64,000 nt of DNA, taken from positions 232,307,206-232,371,205 of the forward strand of contig NC_071354.1 of NCBI RefSeq assembly GCF_943734655.1, written 5' to 3'. Source of the stretch: Sabethes cyaneus. Lineage: Eukaryota > Arthropoda > Insecta > Diptera > Culicidae. Below the pieces are notes generated by a model. The model was given only the letters and a program-made list of their open reading frames with translations, did no database searches and was not told where the DNA came from. Below are positions 46,706-57,100 of the stretch, one piece after another. Every line of letters starts with the position of its first letter. Positions within the stretch are counted from its first letter, which is position 1. The translations under genes were made by a program, and so were the position numbers.

Positions 46706-48569
46706 GGTGTCCAAATGCGGGCTCAAATCCAAATTTTAATTGAAATCAAATTCTGTTTCAAATTCAGTTTCGGGTGAATCGAACAGATTCAGGTCCTAGT
46801 GGAAATTCAAATTATTAATTCTGAGCCAAATTCAGGTCCGAGTGCTGACACAAATGCGGATACAAATGTAAGCCTGAATTGTCCAAATTTAGGTTCAAAT
46901 ACTAATTCAAATTCAGGTTCAAACTCAGGGTCGACTTCAGGTCCACATTCAGGCACAAATTTAGGTCTAAATTTAGATTCTAATTCAGGACCAAATTCAA
47001 ATCCCAATGCAATGCATCCCATCAAAATTTAAGTCTAAATGTCAATTTCAGGTTAAAATTCAGGCTCAAATTCAGGTCCAATTTATGGTCGGAATCCAGG
47101 TCCAAATTTATGCCCGAATGCGGGTGCAATTTGTGGTCCAAATGAAGGCTCAAATTCAAATCTAAATCTAGTCCGCATTGTCCAAATTCTGGCCCAAACG
47201 TAGGTCAAGTTTTTGTTTCAAATTCAGATCCAAATTCAGGCTAAAATTCGGGACCAAATTCAAGCCAAATTGGGGTAAAATTACAAATCAAAACTCAAGT
47301 CTAAGTCCAGGTGCGGGTCCAAATTGAGGTAAAAATTCAGGTTCAAATGCTGGCCAGAATTCTAGTCCACACTCATGTCCAAATGTAGGTTTTAATTCAG
47401 GTTTAAACTCAGATCCGAATTCTGTTTAAAATGCAGATCTAAATTTAGGCTAAAATTCAGGTCCAATTTAGGACCAAAATTCAAGTCCAAATTTAGGCTC
47501 CAATTGTCCAAATTCAAATTCAAATTCTGGTCCTAACTCAGTACAAAATTCAGGTCCAAATCCTAAAAGTCAAGCCCAATTTGTCTTGAAAATGCAAGTT
47601 CAAGTCAGGTCCGAATTTAGGTCCAAATTCAGGCTAAAATTCACACCCCCTTATAATCTAAACTGAGGCAGTGCAGCTAGAATTAGTAGATTGTTGCACT
47701 AGCTCTCCCCCCAGTAACATTTTATAAATCTGTTCAAAATTCAGGTTCAAGCTCAAGTACGAATTCTGGTCCAGGTTGAGGTCACATTATACCAGAATTC
47801 GGACCCAAATCAAGTCCAAATAAAGGTTGGTAGGTTTAAATTCTAGCCCAAACTTAGGTCCAAATTCAGGTCGAGATTTAAGCTAAAGTTCTGGCTCAAT
47901 TTGTGGTCAAAATTCAGGTTCTAATTTAGACCCGAATTCGGATACAAATTCAAGGCCAAACATAGGATTAAATTCAGATTCAAAAGCAGATTCGAATTCA
48001 GATCCCAATTCAGTCTAAAATTCAGGTTCAAACTTAGGCCCGATTTGTCTAAAATCGGATCCTAATTAAAATGTATGTTCAGATCCAATCTAGGCCCGAA
48101 TTGCCCAAATTCAGATACAAATTCAGGTACAAATACAAATTCAGATCAAATTGAGCTCAAAATTCAAGACCAAATATGGTTTTAAATTCCGGTTCAAAAT
48201 CACGTATAAATTCAGATCCAAAACTCAGGCTAAAATTCAGGTCCATTTACAGAATCAGAGAGAATATCAGATTGAGGTCAACATTCAGGTACAAATTTAG
48301 GCCAGAATTCTGATCCAAACTCCGGTTTAAAATCGGGTATACACTCAGATTCGAATCATGATCCAATTGAGGGTTATAATGCAAGTCCAAATTTAGGCCA
48401 GAATTAGGGTTCAATTTCCCGTTCAAGCTAAGATCCGATTTCTGTTTCAAATTGAGTTCCAAATTTAGACCAGAAATCAATTCCAAATTTGGGTCCAAGC
48501 TCAGTGTTGAATTCTGGACAAAATTTAGGTCCGAGTTCTGGTTCAAATTCAGGTACAATTTAAGATTTT

Positions 48570-48680
48570 TTTTGCTGTATGGACTCATCACTGCGACCAG
48601 TATCGTTGATCTATTGCGATATCGCCCGGGTGTCTGCTGTATAACATGCACTGCATTTTTCTGCTATAATCGCTATTGAA
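48570..48680 (+). repeat. Fragment shared with 56262-56345, tail of an RT-like remnant
   Basis: tggactcatcactgcgacca and gatctattgcgatatcgccc match 56272-56330 closely. In the other copy this block follows an RT fragment. Here it directly joins the satellite on its left. Confidence 0.7.
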
Positions 48681-48689
48681 TGAGCGATA

Positions 48690-49035
48690 TGCTTACTAAA
48701 TTTTATGCGTGCTTGCGTGTAGTGGGGTTTACCCTTCCTTCAATGCTTCAATGCTATAGATCTACTTTACCCACCTTGCTCCTCAATGTCAGTACAGTCT
48801 CCAATTACAGCAATCCCTGGCGAGGCTTGTCCAGTACAGAGTGACTTGTTGCACTGTCAAGAGTGCTTTTATGGGGGTCATATAGAAATCAGCATGAAGG
48901 AAGGGTAATAAGGGGCCTGAGAATAAACCTATGCTAAAGTCAGTTGACATCGAATAGCCTGATCCTACTAAGATTCGAACCCATGACTACTCGCTTGTCA
49001 AAGCAGACTCGGTAACCTTGCGGCTACGGAGCCCT
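48690..49035 (-). mobile_element. tRNA-derived SINE, minus strand, copy 1
   Basis: On the minus strand it starts gggctccgtagccgcaaggt and contains gggttcgaatct (B-box-like), followed by a body shared with 56390-56725 (aacctatgctaaagtcagtt, tgaaggaagggtaataaggg in plus orientation). Head and promoter-like boxes fit a tRNA-derived SINE. Confidence 0.7.
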
Positions 49036-49039
49036 CTCC

Positions 49040-49740
49040 AATTTAAGGTTAAAATTCAAGTTAAAATTTAGGCCCTCTTGAACGTCTTTTGGAAAGACTA
49101 CTGTTATACAAAAAATCAGAGGGGTTGTGCACAAGACACGACCGCATAGGTGACGTAGGACCACGTAAGCCTCTTTGTAGCGACAATAGGATGTATCCAT
49201 GTATATAATACGATTCTTCATGTATACAAGCTACATCCGTAACGGTCATCAAAGTAGAAACATTGTGTACATTCAATCCTCAACCGATTTTGGAGTTATA
49301 TCCATGAACTGATTGAATCTATTTTATTAAAACGAAACCAAGTTAGTAACTAAACCAAACAGTAAATAAATTTGTATGATATGTTTCTACGTTGAATAGT
49401 GCTTTTCCTCTGGTAATCGGTAGACGGTATGCGCGAGTTTTCAAAAAGTTGAAAATTTTGCGCAACTTTTCTGCGGCTTACAAAAGGACACGGATAAAGC
49501 ATTTACAACCTGCAGACGTATTGGAAGTCGCAGAAAATGACGCCTGTGACCAGCAAACTTATTAACGTCATTGGTTGGTCGTCCGTAATGGCGAAAAATT
49601 CAACTTTTCCCTCGTTGACTGTGTTAATTATGGTATTAACTGGGCAAGAAAATATAATAAACTCGTTGTGTGGCCCTTAAAAGAACCGATTGTTTGATTA
49701 TCATAATTCCTGCTTGCAATAAACTTGCACTAACGCATTT
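49040..49740. other. Intergenic, nothing recognised
   Basis: AT-rich, with no gene or repeat copy recognised. Confidence 0.45.
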
Positions 49741-49744
49741 AACG

Positions 49745-50100
49745 TAATTCTCTGTTCGGTAAATTGGAGTACCGATAACCGCTAACCAGGCACGGCTTGT
49801 TGCAACGGACCAACCGGAAAGCCTCAGCAGCTATGCGATCAACGAAACCGTTCGTGTGGTCCTGAATCACGATGAAATACCAATCCAAGTGGCCAGCTGC
49901 AAGTGACGTGGGATGCTTCATGCTTCTGGTCGTTTTGTTGTCGCGAGCAGCATATGTCCTCCCAATTCCAGAACTCCTGTCGCCAGATATTCCATCACGG
50001 CAGCGAAATAAGTGCTTCAGCTCCAACACACGGTCACACGGTCAGCCGCCGATGAACACGTGCACGAGTCGAACGTGACTCCCGTTTGTTCTGGCAAACG
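49745..50100 (-). pseudogene. Histone pseudogene: H2A-like segment joined to an H2B-like segment
   Basis: On the minus strand, an H2A-like middle (in mixed frames: GVGA-type start, an AAVMEYLATGVLEL-like stretch, then AARDNKTTR) runs from about 50030 to 49890. It then passes directly into a FVDRIAAEAFRLVRCNK stretch, which resembles the H2B alpha-2 region (normally IFERIAAEASRLAHYNK). Frameshifts and lost conserved residues show it is not functional. H2A and H2B fragments in the same orientation and frame suggest a deletion or recombination fusion. A better H2A copy lies 600 bp away at 50640-50945. The H2B part is less certain than the H2A part. Confidence 0.65.
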
Positions 50101-50635
50101 ATGTTGGCACTAGCTCAGCTAGCGTTTGAATAATGCTGTTCACCGGCTTACCACGTGTTATGTACCAGAGCAAGCGACAAGAAACGACCACACCCATTTT
50201 TCATGGTCCTTCATTCTATCATCTACGTGAAATCAAAAATTGAGTATTTCAATTTCAGTCTGAACAAAAGAGCAAAGTTGCCAAAGAAAAATTACGCTAC
50301 GTATATTACTGTAGCATTAGTGATGGATAAATTTGTGCTGCTAAGATGCAAAAGATGTTACTAAAACTCTTTCATTTGATTAAATCCAATTTCATTTATT
50401 TTGACGCTTGGCCGAACACATTTACTTGGAGCTAGTATATTTGTTGGCTGCAACCAGCGTCCAGCAGCAACAAGCGAACAGAAGCGCGAGAGGTGATCGG
50501 TTAAAATTATTTGATAAGAAGCAAACAATCAGATCAATCTAAGTTAAATAGAATTAAAACCAGTGAGTGAAAATTCCTCAAATCTTCATGAACATATGTT
50601 ACGTTCTTAAAAGAACGGTTTTTCGACGTGATATG
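50101..50635. other. Intergenic between the two histone pseudogenes
   Basis: AT-rich, with no feature recognised. No H3, H4 or H1 remnant is visible. Confidence 0.45.
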
Positions 50636-50639
50636 CTGG

Positions 50640-50945
50640 AAATTTAAGCCTTCTTTTCCGTCTTCTTGGGCAGCAACAAAACAGTTTGGATGTTCGGAAA
50701 GACACTTCTCATAGCAGAGGTGACACGGGACAGCAATTTGTTCAACTCTTCGTCGTTGCGGATGGCCAGCTGCAAGTGACGATAATTCTGATCGTTTCGT
50801 TGTCGCGAGCAGCATATGTCCTCCCAATTCCAGAACTTCAGCAGCCAGATATTCCTTCACGGTAGCGAAAAGAGTGCTCCAGCTCCAACACCTCGCTTGG
50901 TGAATTTGCATGTCTTCGTTGCCTTATCCGTGGGAAGCAGCAACA
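50640..50945 (-). pseudogene. Histone H2A pseudogene
   Basis: Read on the minus strand with frame changes, the order matches core histone H2A. A VGAGA-like block near 50900 is followed by KEYLAAEVLELGG, an AARDNETIRII block, HLQLAIRNDEELN (in another frame), a block corresponding to LLSGVTIAQGGVLPNIQ (here diverged to SVFPNIQTVLL), and KKTEKK at the C-terminus near 50650. At least two frameshifts and several changes in invariant positions mean it cannot make H2A. No intron is visible, as expected for a core histone. Confidence 0.85.
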
Positions 50946-53900
50946 GCTGAAGCTCAACAATTTTCGATCGGATTCTATAGGGCGTAAATTAAATACAATC
51001 ATAAGGAAGCTTAACCCATAGCTTATATCGTATATATTTCTGTCATCCGTGCTAGGGAAGCACTGACGAGGAGTGACGAGAGGAGTCAAAAATATAAAAA
51101 TAATTCAAATTTTTAAAATCAATTCTAAAACAAAAATTTTTCAAATTCAATTTCAAAAACAAAATCAATAGTTTTCTATATTTTCAGTCGATTTCCCGAT
51201 CAATTGGTGTAAATATCTTGGAAATCTATTGAAAATTGACTGAATTATAAGCCGAAGCGTGGAAACGCGTTTCTACTTTGATGACGTCATTTCCAACAAC
51301 AATCACGAAGCAAGAATTCTGGTAAAACATAGGTTCATTATTTTCAATTTTTCAATAGTTCAACATCAAGATTCCACACTTTTCTTTATTTGGTTCAATT
51401 CTTAGAAGATTTTCCAATCGATTGGTGTAAGAATATTGAAAATCGATCGGAAAACCGCTGAGCTATTAGCTCTCAAAACCTTTCATTTTTCGTGACGCTC
51501 GCCTTTTTCGATTTTTTGGAATGACACCCTATCTCAAAACTTACCGTAAGACGTAGTCCTACGTCAAAAAGCATTTGTTGTCAGGAAAAGTTCATTTGTT
51601 TACATTATGATGTCGCCGGAAAAATCGCAATCGTCAATCGTTACTGCATATTAGCGAATGAAAATCTTGGTTCAGTCGCTCATGAACGTCTTCCGTGGTT
51701 GTCGTTGAAAGTCGTGGTTGAACTGTTGAAATATCTTCCATTCCAGGGTGTGTGATGTTACCTGACACGATTAAGCGATCGTCAGGAAACCTGGAGGTGG
51801 TAGAGAACTAGTACGATAACTGTGATTAAAACTGGTGACTGCGGCTGTTGCTTCATAAAATACGTCTTTTGTAAAAAAATTTACCATACAAATTGTATCT
51901 TGAATGTATTGCTCTAAATTCTAAATATTGCCATGTTTATCTTTCTTTTTTTAGAGTGGTTTTAACCCAAATGGTCATTCACCACGTATGTTTATCTTTT
52001 ATTTATTCTTTACAAAGAGAATTTTTGCACAACGTTCACAGTCTAGCTGGCCAATCGAATTAGATTCAACTTCGAAGAAGAAACATTTTGCAACCGACCT
52101 GTGTCAATGGTATTAAGAACTAGTTTAAGTGATTATTTAGAATGCCACCTGTGCCGATTGCATTCATCAGTTACCACAGGCTGCTAGTGACTGCTCATCG
52201 GTTGGTGATCTTTCCATTCAGTAACAGCAGCACTGAAACCAATGTACCGATGCGATGCGATGTACCAACACCAGTACCATCATCCGTACACAGTGACCCG
52301 GTCTCGATCGAGGCGATCGTGACTCACAGAGATGAATCAATTCCTCTGCTGCTGGCTGGCTGTACCGGTTAATAATCGGGCGCACACGAGGGGTGGCATT
52401 AACTAACCTTCGTCTGTACCGTTTTGTTGGTTTAGCGCTTAATGCATATTTCAACAGACTGAATTACCGCAAGCTTGATGGGTTCGGCCAGGTGTAGTAA
52501 TAGAGAAGAAGCTCGTGGAAGGTTCAACTACGACGACGACGACGACGACGACTGTTATAAAGGTATATGAATAAATAAGAATGAAACAAAAAACGAGCAG
52601 TAGAGTAAGAAAACAGAAAAACAGCTCGCAACAAGTGTCTATACGGTTGGGTGACTTGCCTCGGCTTCATGTGTGCCTGGTAGTTTTAAGCTTCTATTAA
52701 TGCTTTCGAGGTGTCGATGAGGACGCGATCGGTCGTGTGGTGCTCTGGCACATGGTCAGCAATGTGATCGAAGAAACAGGCTGAGATGAAACAATTTGAA
52801 AGGGAAAGTAGCGATCGTAGTCGTCTCACACCACCGCACAGGGTTCGTCACTTCTGTCGCTGGCGCTGCATTCTCCGAACGTAGAGAGGAATTTATAGGT
52901 TGTAAAGCATAATGCTGAAGGTTAAAACACTGCCAAAGGTAGTCTGTTTTGGTAGCAAAGCAGAAACTTTCTGCTGTTTTGAATGAATCACTTCGATCGG
53001 TTAGTAGCAATTGAAGGCATCATCACAAACATCAGAAATACTTTCCTTTATATAACATCAAACGATCAAACGGAGTCGAAATACCAGCAGCTTGATTAGC
53101 TCAATCGCAGCAAATTGATAATTATGATTACAATAATTGGATTACACGCCTTCATTTCGATTTCGTTTGGAACTCGGCTTTGTTGATCCGTAGATTGGCG
53201 AAACCGATCGGCGAACGGGGCAAAACAATTTCGAAATTGAGGGAGCAGCAGCCAGCCGGTGAGCGGCGCCGTGAAAATGCTTTTTGTACCACATTATCGA
53301 TCGCTGGTTGGAATTGGAGCATATCTTAAGCGGTCATTACGTAATAATTTGTTTGCTGTTCAACAAAGGGATCTATCTATACACATTAAAAATAATCTGT
53401 GCTAACCGACGAAACCGTGCTCCGAGTTAGGGGCAATTTTAAGAACTCTGTTATTGTAAGGGACCTTCGCGGGAAAATACAGCTCAATTTGAACGACGCA
53501 AAGCGCGATTCATTCGGCAACGCCCATTAGCAAACTTACTGAAAGCATTAGGTGTTGCAATCTAGGGTTTGATGTACCGCAAAAACGGTAGGACTTGTGC
53601 GAAACCACTTGCTCGCTGCTGGGTGTAACAATGGCTCTTAAAGCTGAACAAGAAGAGCACTCTTTGTGCGTCTTCAAACAAACCACCGATCTTGATTTGC
53701 CTCGAGAAGTACTACAAAGATCTTGGAAACGGATTCGCCGTTTTGTGTGCTATTCATTATTGGACGAGAGTGCATGAATACTGTAGAGTAGAATGATATT
53801 TATTTTATGTTTTGCTTTAAACGAGATGACGCAGCCGCGCTTGACTGTATAATAGAGGCTTAGATGCTCGCAATTATCGCATATCGTGTTGTTTTCCGCG

Positions 53901-53990
53901 CTCTACAGCAGCAGATTCACCGATAGGAAAAACAGTGCCAATGCTGGTGTGGTGTGGGCTTGGGAAATAATTAAACCAAATAGGTAACTG
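50946..53990. other. Region upstream of the tetraspan gene, no gene supported
   Basis: 51060-51560 is AT-rich with a repeated cgatcaattggtgtaa-type motif (51197 and 51418). 52000-53990 is less AT-rich and repeat-poor, and probably includes regulatory and 5' UTR sequence for the gene starting at 54184. A short frame at 53595-53777 is not supported by any known family. An (acg)n microsatellite lies at 52530-52552. Confidence 0.4.
52530..52552. repeat. (ACG)n microsatellite
   Basis: About seven uninterrupted acg/cga units. Confidence 0.9.
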
Positions 53991-53999
53991 CACCGTTCG

Positions 54000-54020
54000 T
54001 TGTTGTTGTTGTTGTTGTTG
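54000..54020. repeat. (TTG)n microsatellite in the presumed 5' UTR/promoter
   Basis: Seven uninterrupted ttg units, about 170 bp before the start codon of the tetraspan gene. A cagacagacagacagtgtgt stretch follows near 54077. Confidence 0.9.
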
Positions 54021-54183
54021 AAGAAAAACTGAAAAACGATCCGAAGAAAAACCGAAAACAACAAAACAAGGAGTACAGACAGACAGACAGTGTGTGTGTG
54101 TTGTGGGAATTCGTGTGGCATTGGGTGGCAGTGTGCAGTGTATTTATTACAAAATCAGTGCCTTTGGAAAATAGGCCCTCGCC

Positions 54184-57100
54184 ATGGGAACGAAGATAGA
54201 GTACGTCGACTCGAGCCACATGTACGCGACCAACTACATCAGGAACTCGAAGGCGATCGCGGTGCTCTGGGCGATCTTCAGCATTTGCTATGCGATCATC
54301 AGTGTTGTCGCCTTCGTCACGCCAGGTGAGTAGATGTTGTTCTAAAAATGTTTTATGTATTTGTTTACCTGCCAAGCCGTGCCGAGTTTGAATGGTTTGG
54401 GGAGCGTTTTTGCAGCTTGTTGCTCAATTTAGTGAGGCAAATGTTGCCTGTTTTGCGCAACATTTTTGCGGACAGCTCGTTCTGATTGCTAGCTGTGATG
54501 GCACGTTTCTGTGAGAACATGAGCTTTGGTGATCCATCATTTCATCACAATTAAACTAAAAAAGTATTCGTTTGTTAAATCATCACACAGGATAGCTTAT
54601 CACGTATTGTATACGAAAGTGTTTATACATTGCTGAGTGAGTGTTGATCAGGATGTTTTATGATTCAACGTTTACACGTTCGATGGGCACGTAAAGCTGC
54701 TATAACATTCAGTATAGTCGAAATAATTATTTAGAAAGTTTTGAATTCTTTTTAACAACTAACCCATATGACGTAATCTTTATATTTGTCTTGATACTGT
54801 AACTTAAGAGGGTTTCAAGTAAATTCACCGTTCGATACAAATCGAGTTTGTATAAATCGGCTATAAATTATAGATATCTATAGGGATAAAATCAGTCTTT
54901 TTCCACCATAAGAAGATATTTTCATATGGATGCCAGGAATCTACGACAGCATGGTGTTTGATTGTGGCAATAGTGGGATTTTTTCCCTCATTTTCATGCG
55001 CAGACATAAACAGAAAATGGGACACCGATTCTTCGAAAGCATGTTTCGGCCTTCAAGTAGTCGCTAGATCAAGGGCGCTGTATCTACTTTTACGAAATTA
55101 ACTCCGGACTACGCCATTGAACATAAAATTGAACTTATATGCAGGGCCCGGCATCGTCGAAACAAATAAATGAAGCTGACTTTCTCTTGCCTTCGCTTCA
55201 TCATGAAGCGACTTGCTACATTTGTTGAACAGAACGTTTCAAGCAAGCTTCAATTGAAGTTGGTGACTGTTTCAATGGACGATGACTGAAAGTCAGGCAC
55301 GATTTGTCGATATTGAACGGGTTAATTATAATATGCGTTGCGTTATAAGAAATGTTACTCAAATTCAATTCATTTGCATTCAAAATTGTTGGCCTGCTTC
55401 TGAATATTTGATAGAAAAGTACAAATGAAAAGTTAAAACCGATAGTGATGATGAAGTGAAACCCGTTTCACTGGCTTCACTGCTTCATTGTTGTGTGAAG
55501 CTATGCAATTGAAGGTGACGTTGTCGGGCCCTGCTTATATGTAAATAAATTTAGACTGGATAAAGCTTTACATAAATTTAAACTAGAAATATGTCTTAAA
55601 ACTGAACATGATAACAAACAAAAAAGAAATTGGGCTAGAATTTTGATAATTTGGAGTTGAAATTTTATTTCGAATTGGACTTGAAATTGGATTTCAATTT
55701 GTACTTAAATTTATAATTAAATAATTGAGTGACGGATCGGCTATATCCGGCGGAGACGAAGTGCTTCACGATGTCCAACTTCTTCATTCCGGGGTGGAGC
55801 TGGCTGGCAGTACGAACAAAGCATCAAGCCCGTTGGCTGCGATCTTATCTGGTCGGTAAAACACGTTGTGTACGATTGGATTCATACACACATTGGAACA
55901 ATTCGTTAATGCATCCGGTGTATCCCAGGGTAGTAACATGGGCCCGTTACTATTTATTCTCTATGTCAACGACATTATGTTTGACTCAGATCACAAGTTA
56001 CCATATGCGGATGATTTGAACATGTTTTATAAAGTTCGTTCACCTGATAGATAATTTCGTTTACTGGTGCAGACGAAATCGACTTACGATTAGCATTTCA
56101 AAATGTGTCATGATGACGTGCAACCGCAATCCCGCAATCATTTCCCTAATATATTCTACTATAAAATCGATGGTGTTGTACTACAAAGGGTAGATTAAAT
56201 GAGCGATCTCGGCGTGGTTTAGGATCAATAATTGTCATTCGATCTGCATTGATCTGCAATTTTTTTTCCATGTGTGGACTCATCACTGCGGCCAGTATAG
56301 TTGATCTATTGTGATATCGTCTGGGTGTTTGCTGTATGACCTGCACTGCATTACTTTTTGCTTTCGCTGTTGAATGAGCGATATGCTTATTAAATTTTAC
56401 GCGTGCTTGTGTGTATTGGGGTTTACCCTTCCTTCAAAGCTTGATCTAACTTTACCCACTTATTCCTCGCTGCCAGCACTATGCCATATTATAGCCGTCC
56501 CTGGCGAGGGCTCATTCGTACCTCTGACCAGTACACTTAACTATAAGAGGGACATATGCACTGTCAAGAGGCTTCAGGGGGTAAATATAGAATTCAGCAT
56601 GAAGGAAGGGTACATGAGGGGCCGGAGAATGTACCTATGCTAAAGTCACTTGACAAGGAATGACTTGATTCTACTACGATTCGAACCCACGACCACTCGC
56701 TTGTCAATGCAGAATCGATTTATCTGCAGTAGTTGCGAGAGCTAATCGGCAACTATGATTTATTTCTAAGCTCTCTACAGACTTTACTAAAATGCGTCAT
56801 TGGTGTGGTATCCTTATCATCTATCCAGAACTCTTCGCCTAGAACGTGTTTGCCGAAACTAGAATTTACTCGGGCATCGTTTGATTGGACATGAAAGTTT
56901 ACAGTTTGCTTGTGATTCTTTCCCAACAACCTCCATGATGGGGAGAATCTGGTGTATTGAAGTATAATTTAATCCCTTCAGATTTAGGCCAAATGACCGT
57001 TAAGTGGTCTCTTTAGATAAAAATCTCTTTAGATAAAGTTTTATCAGCTCATTATATGTTTCGCCAAGGCTTTCCAGCTGGTTAAGAAGTATGACACTGG

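Larger units (their letters stand above)
44090..48560. repeat. Large degenerate satellite, period about 12 bp
   Basis: About 3.4 kb of imperfect repeats built on aattcaggtccaaattcagg, with other elements inserted. Long frames (for example 44132-44371, 46799-47032, 48247-48651) are periodic products (DLNLDLN or NSGSNSG types) in both strands and are not genes. The complementary form of the unit (gacttgaaattggac-like) occurs at 12760-13000, 19330-19525 and 55560-55725. Interruptions include 44520-45540, 46545-46705 and about 47645-47735. Confidence 0.85.

Noticed and set aside
46799..48651. Periodic open frames (NSGSNSG and DLNLDLN types)
   Set aside because: Both strands are open because the DNA is a short-period satellite; no start context or non-repetitive domain.
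48960..49035. Functional tRNA gene
   Set aside because: B-box-like gttcgaatc is present, but the acceptor stem and cloverleaf do not close and the body continues as a SINE shared with 56390-56725.
53595..53777. 60-codon frame upstream of the tetraspan gene
   Set aside because: No domain, no splice context and no second copy; length is within chance expectation.
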